From contig QJNS01000041.1 of the NCBI GenBank assembly GCA_004154925.1, positions 336,828 through 400,827 of the forward strand: a stretch of DNA of 64,000 nt, given 5' to 3'. Of this stretch, positions 12,904 through 24,679 are shown piece by piece. Source of the DNA: Monosporascus cannonballus (taxonomy: Eukaryota > Ascomycota > Sordariomycetes > Xylariales). Both the position numbers and the translations under genes were made by a program. Each line of letters begins with the position of its first letter. Positions within the stretch are counted from its first letter, which is position 1. The notes beneath the pieces were generated by a model, which had not been told where the DNA came from, searched no databases, and saw only the letters and a list, made by a program, of their open reading frames with translations.

Positions 12904-13340
12904 TTACCAATAATAACGGGCGCGTCCTAATCAAAGGTCGACCAATTAATAGCCGGGATATCGGGCCAGTCGGCTGCGGCCTATACTAACGTAATAACCA
13001 CAACGGCGGCCTTTAATTGTTCTTTTTCCTTTTCGAGGCGCTCAAATTTTTTTATCACCTCCGTACTCTAAATATTACGACGAAGCATTTTAATCCCACG
13101 ACGGCGAAATAACTTTCGTTATTTCTATAAATGGTTTAATTTATTTATAATGTTAAATAGGGCCTTATGAGCCTATTTCTTTTTGCGTTCCAAACGGTTT
13201 TCCTTATTAAGAAGTTTTTTATGCTTAAATTCCGAGGGGCCAAACAAATCGCAAAAATTACCGTATTATGTACAGCAGGCGTATTTCCCAGAATTACAAT
13301 ACGCCTTATAAGGTACGCTAACAGAACGGTAACGAGAACA
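12873..13340 (-). pseudogene. Antisense ORF of chromovirus element 1
   Basis: Read on the minus strand, one frame continues for 155 codons from about 13340 to a TAA at 12873-12875. It is interrupted only by RIP-type stops. In order it has a Cys-rich start (residues around CSRYRS, CNSGKYACC and CDLFG), a basic stretch (NKENRLERKKK), RRRGIKMLRRNI, a coiled-coil-like KFERLEKEKEQLK, and a Trp/Asp-containing tail (DWPDIPAINWSTFD). Element 2 encodes the corresponding protein in the same antisense position. Its 3' end overlaps the end of the chromodomain. From memory, similar Cys-rich/R-R-G-coil proteins are common as hypothetical proteins in ascomycetes. Their role is unknown to me. Confidence 0.7.
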
Positions 13341-13536
13341 AGAATTTTCTTAAAGCATAATAAAACCTAGCAATATAATACGTTTTGTAAAGATAAAAGC
13401 GTTAATACGTTTATAAGAACGGGATTTTTTGATACGACTCGATATAATAAGTATGAAAATGGAAAAGTTACTTATTAAAGTTAACAAACAAACGGAATAA
13501 TCTTTAGAGATAAAGATCCTAAAAGGGGAAAGATCG

Positions 13537-13955
13537 TATTATAACCTAATGATCTTGGCTTTTCCAAAACGGTCGGAAAGTTTGGGCACTTAAGCCCGAC
13601 CATACCGAAAAGATTACGTGATTAGTTTAAAGGGCTTAAAGGCTTGGCGCCTTTAAGCCGGTTGAGCCAACAGGAGGTTTAAGGGGCTTAAGGGGTTTAA
13701 GGGCTTAAGCCGGTTAAATGGTTTAAATCAGAATGAAAATATATACGTTTATTAATTCCATAATTTAAATAATTTCAGTTTATAATACTTACTAATACCA
13801 AATGCTTATAATATAATATCGTTACCCAAGGCACCCTTGGTATTACGAGACGTAATACGTTACTGTATTTATTGCTCAGATTCCCATAATACTTCTGCCA
13901 ACATAAACCCGTCGACTTAAGGTTTAATAGTTGGTTAAACCGCCTAGCCGTCATA
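13537..13955 (+). repeat. 3' LTR of element 1
   Basis: It pairs with 7153-7570. It starts TATTATAACC (TG of the canonical TG...CA changed to TA) and ends GTCATA. The TSD copy TTATT follows at 13956-13960. Confidence 0.92.
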
Positions 13956-16251
13956 TTATTCGGCACGTTTTAGTTAAAACCGTACCGCCTAAAAAATAAT
14001 ATAAATAAGTTATATTTCCGAATTAAAAAATAAAATATTTATAAATTATCCGCTAAATAATTTATATTATTAAATAATATATTATTAATAAATAATAATA
14101 GAAAGTTTTTATTAAAAAGATCCTTATTTATTAATACGTTTTAATTAAGATTCTGTAATATTTTTTTTATTTATCCGGCGTAACCAAAATATTTAAAATT
14201 TATTTTATGTACGATAAATTCAAATTTGATAACGGTTAACCGGAAGCATATATATTTTATAAATTTGATAAATTCGGCTTTTAAAAAAAGTTTTTAATTA
14301 AAATATTCCGGAAAGCTTTATATACGTTAAATATTTTTATTATAAGTGGTTCATATTGGGTACGTAATTTTTACAGAAATAATACGAATATACGAATATT
14401 ATGTATATAAAGAATAAAAAGTTCGAAAAAGTGGGTTTTCGGCAATTTTTAATATAATTATATTATTTTATTTAAGAATTAACAAACCGTTTTTAAATTT
14501 GCTTATATTTTATGCGTCCCGTCTATATTATCGGGCTAATAAGTACGTATAAATATAAGTAAGAAATTTATTTAGATATAAAATAAAATAGGAACAAAAA
14601 AAAAGTACCGTTTTTTATCGTATAAATCGGTTATTTCGGTTTAATTGGCCTATATATTCCGAATATAATTAGTTATTTTTTGATTTTTATAAATAAGATG
14701 GAAACGTTTCAAAAATTAATAAAATTACTTTTTTTTAAATTTATATATCTTTTAAAAAAGCTTTTAATAAATGTTATAAGTACCGTCGATAGTACTTTTA
14801 TTTTCGTTAATTATATTTAACAAAATTAAACGGCGTTTATTATTCGGAATACGTTTTAATTTAGGAAAACCGGGAAATTTTTATTTATTATATTTATACA
14901 ACGTATTGATAAAAATAAAAAATAAAATCCGGATAAGAATAATTACGAATTAATAGGAAATATTAAATTTTATTAGATATTGTTATAATGTTTTATAAAC
15001 TTATTTTATTTCATAATATTAATTAGGTTAAAATATAAATTATTTAAATTTTCCTTTAAGGATACGGTTATAATAACAGGTAAAAGCAATAATAATATTT
15101 TGCATAATAATATTATATTAAAATGTTATATTACGAATATGGTTTTAAATATTAAAATTATTATACCAAAATACGATATCGCCTTATTATACTTAATTAT
15201 AAAACGTAATTTATTTTAATTAAAATTATATAATTATAAAAGAATTAATAAAGTTATTTTAATTTTTTCCGTTAATCAAATTATATTTTTATTTAACGTA
15301 CAATAATTTTTGCCAATATTTAATATTTTTAATATATTAATATTATTCCGTAATAAGCCCGAAAATAATAGGAACTTTCTTAATAAATATGGTAAATAAT
15401 TATTATTAATTTTGGAAATTATTTTAACTATAATAATTAAAATTATAAAAAAAAATATGTAAAAATATCCGGATCGTTATTATTATAAAACTATTTCGTT
15501 TTTCGTTTCGTATTATACGATTACCATTTTTTCCTAAGATATATAATTATTTAATTTAAAAATTTAAATTAATTAAAAGTAAACGTTTTTATAAAGTATT
15601 AACTTTTATCCAAAATAATATGGATTACTTTAATTTTAAATAATACCTTTTCTAGTAGGCGACGGAATTTAGGCCCTTTTGCGAAAATTATAAATTCTCC
15701 ATATAATATATTATGGTATTTGCATATAACGGGATTCTAATTAGCCGGAATTAAAAACTTCTATTAATTTTCGTATGTTAATAATTTTTCGTATATTTAA
15801 TTTTTTTGGAAACGTTAATTAACTAATTAATCCGAATGATCGAATTAATAATTCGGCTTAAATTGTTATAAAGAACCTAATTACGAATAAAAATTTTAAA
15901 CGTTATATTAATTTTTTATATTAATGCCAGAAATTTAAGGTACGCGTACGTATATTCTGTTTTAAAAGCGTGGCCCGGTAAAATTAAAAAAAATTCGAAT
16001 TTATCGTATTTTGAAAAAAGAGATAATAACGTAATAAACTTGGGTTGTAATTATTATACGTATTACGGTTTAAAAATAACAAATGGGTCCTAATTAAAAC
16101 CAAAATAATATTAATAATAAGCTATAGCAGAAATAACGGTATATATATATATATGTATTTATAAAAAAATGTTTTGTTATTAAGTTATTAGAGATTTTCG
16201 TTTTTTAAAAAAAACAAATATACTAAACGAAACCGTTTTTATATAACTATA

Positions 16252-16383
16252 ACTCAGGCCTCGTTAGCTCGTTACGGGGATTTGAGATTTGATTAGTTAA
16301 TATTTAGCGTTATGGAGCGGTACTTGAGTAACTTTGAAGAAATTGGGAAAACGAGCCAGGGAGGCCTGAGCTAGCTGAGGTAA
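16252..16383 (-). repeat. Terminus of copy A: TIR with subterminal inverted repeat
   Basis: The last 24 bases form the TIR shared with the other end of the element (see 24680-35477). Just inside, CTCAGGCCTCGTTAGCTCG (about 16253) is inverted about 95 bp later as CGAGCCAGGGAGGCCTGAG, making a foldback of about 130 bp. It is less eroded than the interior. Confidence 0.75.
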
Positions 16384-17134
16384 CCTATTTCGGGGAAATT
16401 TCTCATAATAGTTCAAACCAATTAATAGCATTTTTTATCAAACATATTTCTATTACTAGGACCTTATCCGCCGGATCGTTAAAATCCAAGAAATAAAAAT
16501 AAACTTGCGCCTAAATTAAAAGAATTTGCGGATTATCTTTTCTATCGTAAGGCTTTGGCTTTTTTAATTTTATACGGGCGAAAAGGCTTAGGTAAGCAGC
16601 GTAACCCTAATTTATCGGATCGTTTTTTTTAATTCCCGAATTCGAGCCTAAAGCTATTAAATAAGGGTTTTTTAAACGCTGGTCGATATTTTAACAGTAT
16701 TGAATATTGCTTAAAATCTGACGGTACTACTGAACTAAAACTTATAACGTATAACGGCTAAACGGTTTAACCAATTATTAAACCTTAATTATACGGGTTT
16801 ATATTAATAGAAATATTATGGAACTTTATAATAATAAAATAACTTAATTATATTTCTTAATATTAAAGACGCAAAAACGTATTGCAAACGATTAATATTA
16901 ATAAGTATTGCAAATTGAAGCTATTTAAATTATGGAAATAATAAGCGTATATACCTTTTCCTGAATCCCGTTGGATCCCTTGGATTATTCCGGATCTATA
17001 TTGGATAACTGCATGGATCCCGTTAGATCCCTTGGATCATTCAGGATCCATGTTACGTGATTCTGACCCACTTGGGTCCTGTTTCGGTCACCAAGTGACC
17101 GTTTCCGAGACTTTCCCTTGGCTGGGTCATAACA
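16384..17134 (-). mobile_element. 5' end of a minus-strand gypsy element (LTR plus gag start), cut by copy A
   Basis: Reading leftwards from 17134, there is an LTR (16750-17134, starting TGTTATGACCCAGCC and ending CCGTTATA). The following internal leader aligns with 7571-7900 of element 1, including ATCGACCAGCGTTT and GGCTCGAATTCGGGAATTAA. Homology stops at 16384, exactly where copy A of the 10.8-kb element begins. The rest of this retroelement should therefore lie left of the window. The LTR has about 1.7 units of the 52-bp repeat described at 24469. Confidence 0.82.
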
Positions 17135-19869
17135 ATAGCGAGATATTATTAGGTTTTATGATTTATTTTTTGGTCAATCAGCAGCCGTTTTTTGTTTTAA
17201 ATTATGGCTGTTATTAAATACTTATTAGGAAAAGATATTTTAACATTAGCTTTTATTAAACCTTCGTTAAATATATTAGGGCAGGGGCTATTTTACCGTT
17301 TTGTAACGGTACTAGAGAGTAATTAAATATCTTTAATCTAGCTATCAAAGTCTATATTTTGCATATAACCGGTTAAACCTCTTTGAGAAATATGTGACAG
17401 TTATAACGGAAACGGATAATTTCGAGGTTTCAACGGCAGAAGAAGCGCGTAAATATACCTTTAAAAACGTGAACCTTATTTAAAGAAGAAAATACCGATT
17501 GTAAACATAGCTGATATATTATAATTACGGTATTTTTTCGTTATTTAAAAGGTGGTTTGCTAAAATATTTACATTTCTTTTTAATATATTACTTACCGTT
17601 AACGGTTAGCTCGAGTACGTTTAAAGATAACTTTGGAATAATTATCTTATAAATCTCGCAAGTTCGGTAATACGGCAGATATTTAACGCGTTATGAAAGT
17701 TATTTTCTGGCTAATATAACCCATATTGGCCTTTCCGGTAAAATTCGAAAAATATCGTCCTTTAAACTTAATCGTCCTTTTTTTTACCTTTGGATAAACT
17801 TTTCTTATATTAACATTTTTGGATTTCAGATGTAGAAAATATTCTTTAAGCTTGTTAACGCCGGTTACCTTTATTTTTTTGGAAAATCGTCCGTAAAGTC
17901 GTCCGCTAGTAGCCTTGGCCTTACCAGCAGTAATTTTCTTTTGAAAACCTATAACAGTTTTTCGTTTATATTTTTATTTTAGTCATTTCTTTTTTCGTTA
18001 TCGTTCTTATTATCGAAATCGTCGTTATACTTTATTATATACAAAATCGGTCGAAAATGTTTCCGTCGTAACTTAGTACTATAATTTTTTCAATAACGTC
18101 GAAATCGAAGTTAGCTTAATATATGCCGAGCGTAAAAATTACGTAAATAGCTAATATCATGTTTTTAACCAAGTCGGGCCAGTTATTTCCGATTTTCTTG
18201 TAATCGATAATATATTATTTGACGGGAGAAATTACGTTAGGATCGAATTTAAGCTTTTTAGCGTTAGCGAAATATTTTTCGTATTTCGAGGCTCGCTTTT
18301 TTTCTCGTGCATTTGTCGTAGTTTAATTTGTCTATACTCTTTTAGCGCCGTAATTCTTGGCCGCCTTTTTTATAGCGTCCTAATCCTAGTCTAAGTAAAC
18401 AGTTTGTATTAAGCCTAATTCTATAACCTGATATAAGTAAACCATTAACTCGGCTAGCAGCTTTACGAAATTGCCCTGTATAATAATTACTGAAACGTAA
18501 ATATGGAATACCGACGATCTCGGTTATTTTTATGAAATCCGGTTTGCCTAAATTATTAACGAAATATTTTTCCATAATCCATTTTAAATAGCTCGAAAGC
18601 TTTTTTTCGGAGCGTTTTTTTAACTATTCTGTATATATTTAGGATCGTAATTCTTCGATATGTTAAAGTATTTTATCGCATTAAATAAGGTATATTAGCA
18701 ATTAAAGATCTTAGCGGAATTAATAACGTAAACGAGGTATTTTGCTTTACTAGCCTGGAATATTCTTTTTAGTAGTAAAATACCATTCCTGGAAAATCTT
18801 TTTTCGTCGTAATCCATACCGTAATATTATAATTAACCGCGGATAAAACCTAAGCCGTAATAATTTCGGAACAGCTTAATTGATTTTGGAATTAATTACG
18901 GCAAAAAATAGTTTTTAAGCGGAACCCGTTAATGCGTTCGATTCGACTCTACGCGTAAAATCGACCGAACGCGTATATAAAACCGTCGCGAATAATGTCG
19001 TCAAAAGGTATTTTAGGCGAATAATAATTTATCGGCGGCTTGCTAAGGAAGCGCTTAAGGCGATATTTCGAATTTTTCGTTCGCAAATTCGTTAATTCGG
19101 ATTAATCTTAAAAAGAAATACTTACGGCTATAGGGCTTAAGGGGGATTCGGCTCGGTTAACCTGTTTTCCGCAATATAGAACGGGATATTAACGGCGGTA
19201 ACCTTCGCAAATCGGAAAAAGAAAGCACATATGCATTAAAACATTGTGGAACTTATCGCGAATATATCAATTAACGTTATAATTAGGGTTAAATAAGGTT
19301 TATAGCGTTAAGTCGAAAGCTTTGGCAGGTTATATACAAAAAAAGGTACATATTACTAAGCCAACTTTATAGAGCGCGATATTCTAATTCAAATTTTCAG
19401 TATACTTTCGCAAAAATTATTGCAATTAGGCCTTACGCTTTTAAATTCTTTTTCGCCCATTAACTAAATATTTTTTTATATCCTCTATATGAATTTATAT
19501 GGGACATATATTTAATTTACTGCATTAAAAGTTAATATAAAATTTAAATTTTAACGCCTAAGCAAAAGGTTATTACGAATAAATAGCAAAGGCGTTACCC
19601 GCAACGTTCTGGTAACGTATAATACTCAACGAACTTTTATTCCTTTGCTATAAGAATGGCCTACTTACTTTTTTATTATTTTCTTTATTTTTATTTATAT
19701 GAAAAAGGTAATTTATATGTTAAATAATATGGCGGTAATATTAAGATCCGCTTATTATAAATTATTTAATCTATTATATAATGCCCTTTTTAAGAAATTA
19801 CAGTTTTATTATAAATTCTTTTTTTCGTTTTTTTAATATTTCGTATTTTCTTTTCGGTTTGAGTTAATA
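17135..19869 (-). other. Decayed non-LTR locus, lower half; unidentified coding relics
   Basis: This stretch lies between the two LTR-family insertions and matches neither of the other repeats in the window. The minus strand has readable frames. At 18342-18575 a 77-codon frame has no stops. At about 17950-18300 a different frame includes KKASKYEKYFANAKKLKFDP and YYIDYKKIGNNWPDLVKNM. At about 18720-19260 two overlapping frames both look partly open. I do not recognise any of these. They may be 3' exons or neighbours of the pseudogene at 19870-21600, or another transposon. Confidence 0.4.
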
Positions 19870-21600
19870 AAATATAGCGTTTAACGATTACGAAATTTTG
19901 CCCGTTTAGAGTTTATAATTATAAGGTTGTTATTAAGCAGGTTATATAATACGTTACGCTATTTTGTATTTCAGGAGAAAATATGTAATTTATGTATTTC
20001 TGTAAAAGCGGTAATCATTGTTTCGATAAAATTTGTTTTATTAATTTAAAAACTCGATTAATCTAAGGGCCGTCCGGTTAACTAAAAAAACATGAAACAT
20101 ATTAAAATATTATTATGATAATACTAAGGTAAAATTAAATCCATTTTGCCGAAATATACGAGAACGTATTTATTTTAAATAAGTCGGAGCCGGTTGTATA
20201 TTTTATTTTTATATAGTAAGCAAATAAAGTTCTATTTTTGACGTTCTTGGCGATAAAAATATAGCCGTAGGATAATAACCATATTTTAAAAAACAATTCG
20301 ACCGATTCGGATAGGTAAAGCGAGATAACGTTGACGTTCGGGTTACGATTTTCGGTTAATTGGACCCGAATAAGACGTAGGAGCTTTCGTTAATCGATAT
20401 GCCGACGCCTATAATCGTAAAAATTAAGATATTTTTCGTCCATAAGTCCGCCGTTTGTTAACTTTAATAAATATTATTAAGTATAGAATAACCGGTTTTA
20501 TACATTTTGCCGCGTTTTCGGGTTTTATTAAATACGTTTATTACGTTTATTATCTTTATTTTATTTCCCGCTTTGTTTTATTATATTCGTTAAAACGGGC
20601 GCTCCTTAACGCGAATAGATAAATTGGTAAGTAAAAAAAAAAGGGAAACAGTTTTTTTTTATTATTTTTATCCCGCTCTATAACGTTTTTATTTGATTAT
20701 CGGTAACGAAACCGTATTCGAATAAACGAACGTTAAAATTCTTTTTAACGTTAAAGTTTACAAGGTAATGCTCGAAGTTATTTACGTATTGTTATAAGGA
20801 ATTTCTTTAATACGTTTTCGTATTTTATAATTTACCTATTAAGATTCGCGGCTCGGTTATGTTATAACGGCAATAACGGTAACATACGAAGGGTTTAAAA
20901 AACGAAAGCGAAAACCTAGGCGACGATGGTACGGTAAAGCTTGTTTTTCTCGATATTTAAAACGTTTAAGTTCGGTATATATACGGAATAATAAATAATA
21001 ATAGGATTGTTAGAGATATAAAAGAAAATAAAGGCCTTTTTCGTATAAATATAACCGTATTAATTATTTTTACCGAGCATGTATAAAAAGAGCTAAGTGA
21101 TAACGGCGGTAATAAACAACCTCGACGCGAACGTAAAGTTTTCGCCGTTTTTATTAATAATATTACGTTTCGATTGAATTTTCGACGTTAAACTCGAAAT
21201 AATCTCGTCCCTTGTTAGCTTATACGGCGTTTTATAATCGATCGTAAGCGTTAAAACATTTCGGCCGTTAAAGGTTTTATATATACAAAATTAATCGGCT
21301 AGCTTGCCCTTATTTTTTTTCGCCTAGTGACGAGTCCTAAATTCGGGTTGCCTTAGAGCCGGCGTCGTAACTTTAGCATTGTTACTTCCGCTAATGGATA
21401 TATACTTGAAGGATTCGAAAACGGCGTCGACGATGTTACCGAGATTCGTATAGCTTTCGAACGTTACGGATTTTTGAAAGCCAAAATTATCCCGCAGTAA
21501 CAAATTGTTATTTATTTCGTTTATTAATTTCTAAATTACGTTTTCGACCGAATCTTATTCGAAATACCAAAGCTTAATTTCGCTGTTAATTAAGTTAAAT
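19870..21600 (-). pseudogene. Decayed nuclease-like/kinase-like fusion protein
   Basis: The minus strand from about 21600 to 20980 reads in one frame with few stops. It includes RNVLTLTIDYKTPYKLTRDE, where an (I/E)-x-Y-K pattern sits at the place of the E-x-K motif of PD-(D/E)xK-type nucleases. Further on, at about 20460-20100, it reads MDEKYLNFYDYRRRHID and then VISLYLSESVELFFKIWL and YGYIFIAKNV, matching a kinase N-lobe (glycine-rich-loop-like strand followed by the Lys strand). At about 19945-19875, NVLYNLLNNNLIIINSKRAK corresponds to the N-V-L-Y...I-V-D-F-x-R-A catalytic loop and DFG-like motif. I recognise the overall family from memory as a widespread fungal hypothetical protein. The nuclease plus kinase reading is inference. 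RIP stops abolish it. Confidence 0.62.
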
Positions 21601-24384
21601 CAGAAAATTACGTATTTTAATTAATATAAAAATAGGAAAACGGTTTTGAAATAAAACAATTAACCGATAAAAAATTATTCCTATATTTCTTTTCTTATTT
21701 TATTACGAAATTATTTTATAAAATAGCTTGGCACTGGCAAGTTCGGCTCGTTAAATTTATAATATCACTTTATATAATTATAAAACGGTCGGTTATTACT
21801 TATATAACAAAACTAAACGAATAACAAGTTTCGAAATATTGCTAAACCACTTACGGCCGTAACGTTTTTATAAGATTTTCGGCTTTCTCGCGTCGGCGTT
21901 GCTCCTCTTCGCGTGAACGTTACTTTTTTAATATACGACTTTCTGTATTTTTACGTTAACGTTCGGATTTTTTAAGCAAACGTCGTAATTTTAAAATTTC
22001 GTTTCTGGTACTTCTAGCAAAACGTTTTATTTGTTCGATTATATTACTATAACTAGAAAGAATTTACCTTACGGGTATAAAAAAACATTTAATTATCGGA
22101 ATACTCCTAGAAATTAATACGTTAATATATTAGGGATGGATTGCGGAGTTATAATTAAATTATTGCTCAATATTAATATTTCCGAATTATTTCGTAGGTT
22201 CTTTAATTGGATAAGAAAAAACTTAGTTACCGAAGTAACTTATTAATCGCCCCGCCAACCGCTGCAGTTAGATATCTTGCCTGAAAAGTGGCACGAGCTA
22301 TTAGGTCTGAGGTACTCGAATAATAATTATTGCTGCCCAGCCGAACGTTAACCTTTTTTTCTAGCTTTTAAAGCGTATATTTATCCCGTCCTTTTTTTTA
22401 AAAGAAATTACGCGATTTCGGTTTTTAAAACTTGCGGGCAGACGAGAGTGTTATTAGGCGTTTCAAGAACGAAACGGAGATCGAATCGTAGAATTTATAG
22501 GATTTGGTTATTACTATAGAGAATTATCTTTTATTAATAGAGTTATATTTAGGATAGCGAACGTTATTAATTAATATACTTTAAAGGATTAAATAAACCG
22601 TTAATATAAGCTTAAGTAATAATAAAAATAATAGGCGGGCTTTTTCGAGATGTTAAAAATTTGCATATCCTGGTTTGCGCTTGGTAAGATAACTTTTTTT
22701 CGGCATAATATTTCCAGAAAGCGGAAGCGTTATCGTTCGTATATAATTATAGGTTTTATCGTTTATTAAGAAAACGTTTAATCCGGACGTTAAAACCGTA
22801 AAAACCTTATCGCGAACCTCGTCGTACGTAAAATACTAAAATTACGGACAACATGTTATATTTTTAAAAATAATCCGTTTCGCCCGTCGGCTCGTATCCG
22901 TGCCAGTTTGGTAGTAGAACCGTTTTAAAAAGTTAAAATAGCCGAAAACGTCCTGTTTATGATGTATGTTTAAGGGTGTTTTTTCGTAACCGATTTTGAC
23001 GAAAGTAGTTACGATTTTGGCCGGTAATGCAAATTATCTTGCGCTTTTTAAGATACGTCGAGATTTCGAATAAATTAACTTGTTTTTGCGTAAAGGTTGT
23101 GTAATATTGTTTTTTAATATTAAACCGTTCGAAAAGCGTAATCGAGACGCGGCGTTTTTCCGATAATGCTTAGATTATAATCGCTATGTTCGTAGAGGAC
23201 CTTGGCGTATATAAGTTTTAGATTCATTTCGAATAATTTTGGTGTTTAAATAAACTATATTTAGATCGGATAGCATCCGTATAATATTATGTTTATAAGT
23301 TAGAAAAGGAAAATGTAAAACCCGTAATTGATAAAATAATCGTTAAGTATATAGGCCATTTCGAGTTCCGTATAACTTATGTAACGCATGAATTACGAAG
23401 CTACCGATACATATTAAGGCTCATATTAGGTAAATACGGAGTCATTTTAGAAAAACGATATTTTATAAATAAAAACTTGATGTTACGAGCTTGCTATTCC
23501 GTAAAGTTCTGTCCGTAACGTATATCTTTCTATTAAAGCCCCGTTAATATATTTCATACCGAAACTTATATCGGTTTTTAACAAACTGTTTTGCAAACGA
23601 AAATAAATATTCTTTTAAGCGGTAATTATTGAAAACGATGGGCAAATATAAGAAATTAACTTTATTAATATTTTTGGAACCGGGATTTCGATTATTGTAC
23701 GGATCGTTAGTATGTATATAGGGTTACTTTTGTTTATAAAGGTTGAACTTGTTATTTTTTTCGATTATAGCTAGTTTGTTAACGATAACGTGCCGATTTT
23801 TTAGTATAAATGGACTGGTATACGTTTATAAGATATTTCGAGTAATATATTTAGTAACTTTTGCTAGTTTAATAACAAATAGTATTTTAATCGAGAAATA
23901 TTTACTTAGCTAAATAAGTATTAAACTTTAATTTCATTTTTTTCGAAACGTGAACCGTTATAAAAACGCAATTTATTATTAATTAATGCCGTTATTAGAC
24001 GATAAATAATCCAATACAGGCTTCGTAACGATATAAAAGCTCCAGTTATAAAAGTTAAACTTTTAAAAAAATCCGGAATAAATAAAGTGATTTAAGGACG
24101 AGATCACTCCGAAGTTTTAAAACTAGATTAATACTTTCGTATAAAGCTAAAATTTTTAATAACATTTTTAATTTCACACAGTTTCGAGAATTAAATCTAT
24201 TAGACTTTGGGCCATATTATACAGAGATCTCACCCGGCGGGTAAAAAGCCGCACTTCGATTTCCGCTTTTAACCTCTACCACCAATATACGATAAAGTCC
24301 ACATACAGCCTAAAGCCTAACAGCATATAACCTAACCGCACCAGCTCCCAGGGGCAATAAGATATTAAAGGCGGAATGATCTTA
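21601..24384 (-). other. Decayed non-LTR locus, upper half
   Basis: AT-rich remains with patches of better preserved sequence, for example 22250-22340 and 24190-24384. On the minus strand around 23240-23000 a frame reads MNLKLIYAKVLYEHSDYNLS and, after a frame change, KKQYYTTFTQKQVNLFEIST. No domain was recognised. It may hold 5' exons of the 19870-21600 pseudogene or a separate gene. Before the solo LTR inserted, position 24384 was contiguous with 35647. Confidence 0.35.
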
Positions 24385-24679
24385 TGTTATGACCCAACCA
24401 AGGAAGGGTCTCGGAAACGGTCACTTGGTGACCAAAACAGGACCTAAGTGGGTCGAAAACCACGTGACATGGATCCGGAGTGATCTAAGGGATCCAACAG
24501 GATCTATGCAGTTATCCGATATGGATCCGGAATAATCTAAGAGATCTAACGAGATCTATATAGTTATCCGGGATGGATTCGGAATAATCTAAAGGATTTA
24601 ACGGGATCTATAAAAAAAATATATACGTTCGTTATTTCCATAATTTAGATAATAACAGCTTATAATACTTATTAATACC
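24385..24679 (+). repeat. Solo LTR, 5' part (split by copy B)
   Basis: It starts TGTTATGACCCAACCAAGG, the same LTR type as 16750-17134, and breaks off at TTAATACC (24672-24679), where the 10.8-kb copy B begins. The remainder is at 35486-35641. The 5 bases before it, TCTTA (24380-24384), recur at 35642-35646 after the second part. No internal retroelement sequence remains, so the original insertion had already recombined to a solo LTR of about 451 bp. Confidence 0.92.
24469..24613 (+). repeat. 52-bp tandem repeat inside the LTR
   Basis: Two full 52-bp units (24469-24520, 24521-24572) and a partial third each start ATGGATCCGG or ATGGATTCGG and end near GTTATCC. The related LTR at 16750-17134 has only about 1.7 units (16967-17051), so the copy number varies between members of the family. 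Confidence 0.85.

Larger units (their letters stand above)
7153..13955 (+). mobile_element. Full-length Ty3/gypsy chromovirus, element 1
   Basis: A 6.8-kb LTR retrotransposon bounded by LTRs of about 418 bp and a perfect 5-bp TSD. On the plus strand its remains read in the order gag with a zinc knuckle, protease, reverse transcriptase, RNase H, integrase and chromodomain. That order is typical of Ty3/gypsy, and the terminal chromodomain makes it a chromovirus. All domains carry RIP-type stops and substitutions, so it cannot move on its own. It is inserted in copy A of the 10.8-kb element. An extra 0.6 kb between the chromodomain and the 3' LTR carries an antisense reading frame. Confidence 0.95.
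1..16383 (-). mobile_element. 10.8-kb TIR element, copy A (partial, minus orientation, interrupted)
   Basis: This is the reverse complement of the complete copy at 24680-35477. Its right terminus reads, on the minus strand, TTACCTCAGCTAGCTCAGG, the same end as copy B. Homology runs leftwards to position 1, where the window cuts it about 1.2 kb short of its other end. It is interrupted at 7148-13960 by chromovirus element 1 and its TSD. The base changes between copies A and B are overwhelmingly transitions, as RIP produces. The 8 bases after the terminus (CCTATTTC, 16384-16391) should recur just beyond the unseen left end if this insertion is intact. The coding content is heavily decayed and I could not assign the transposase family. 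Confidence 0.8.
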
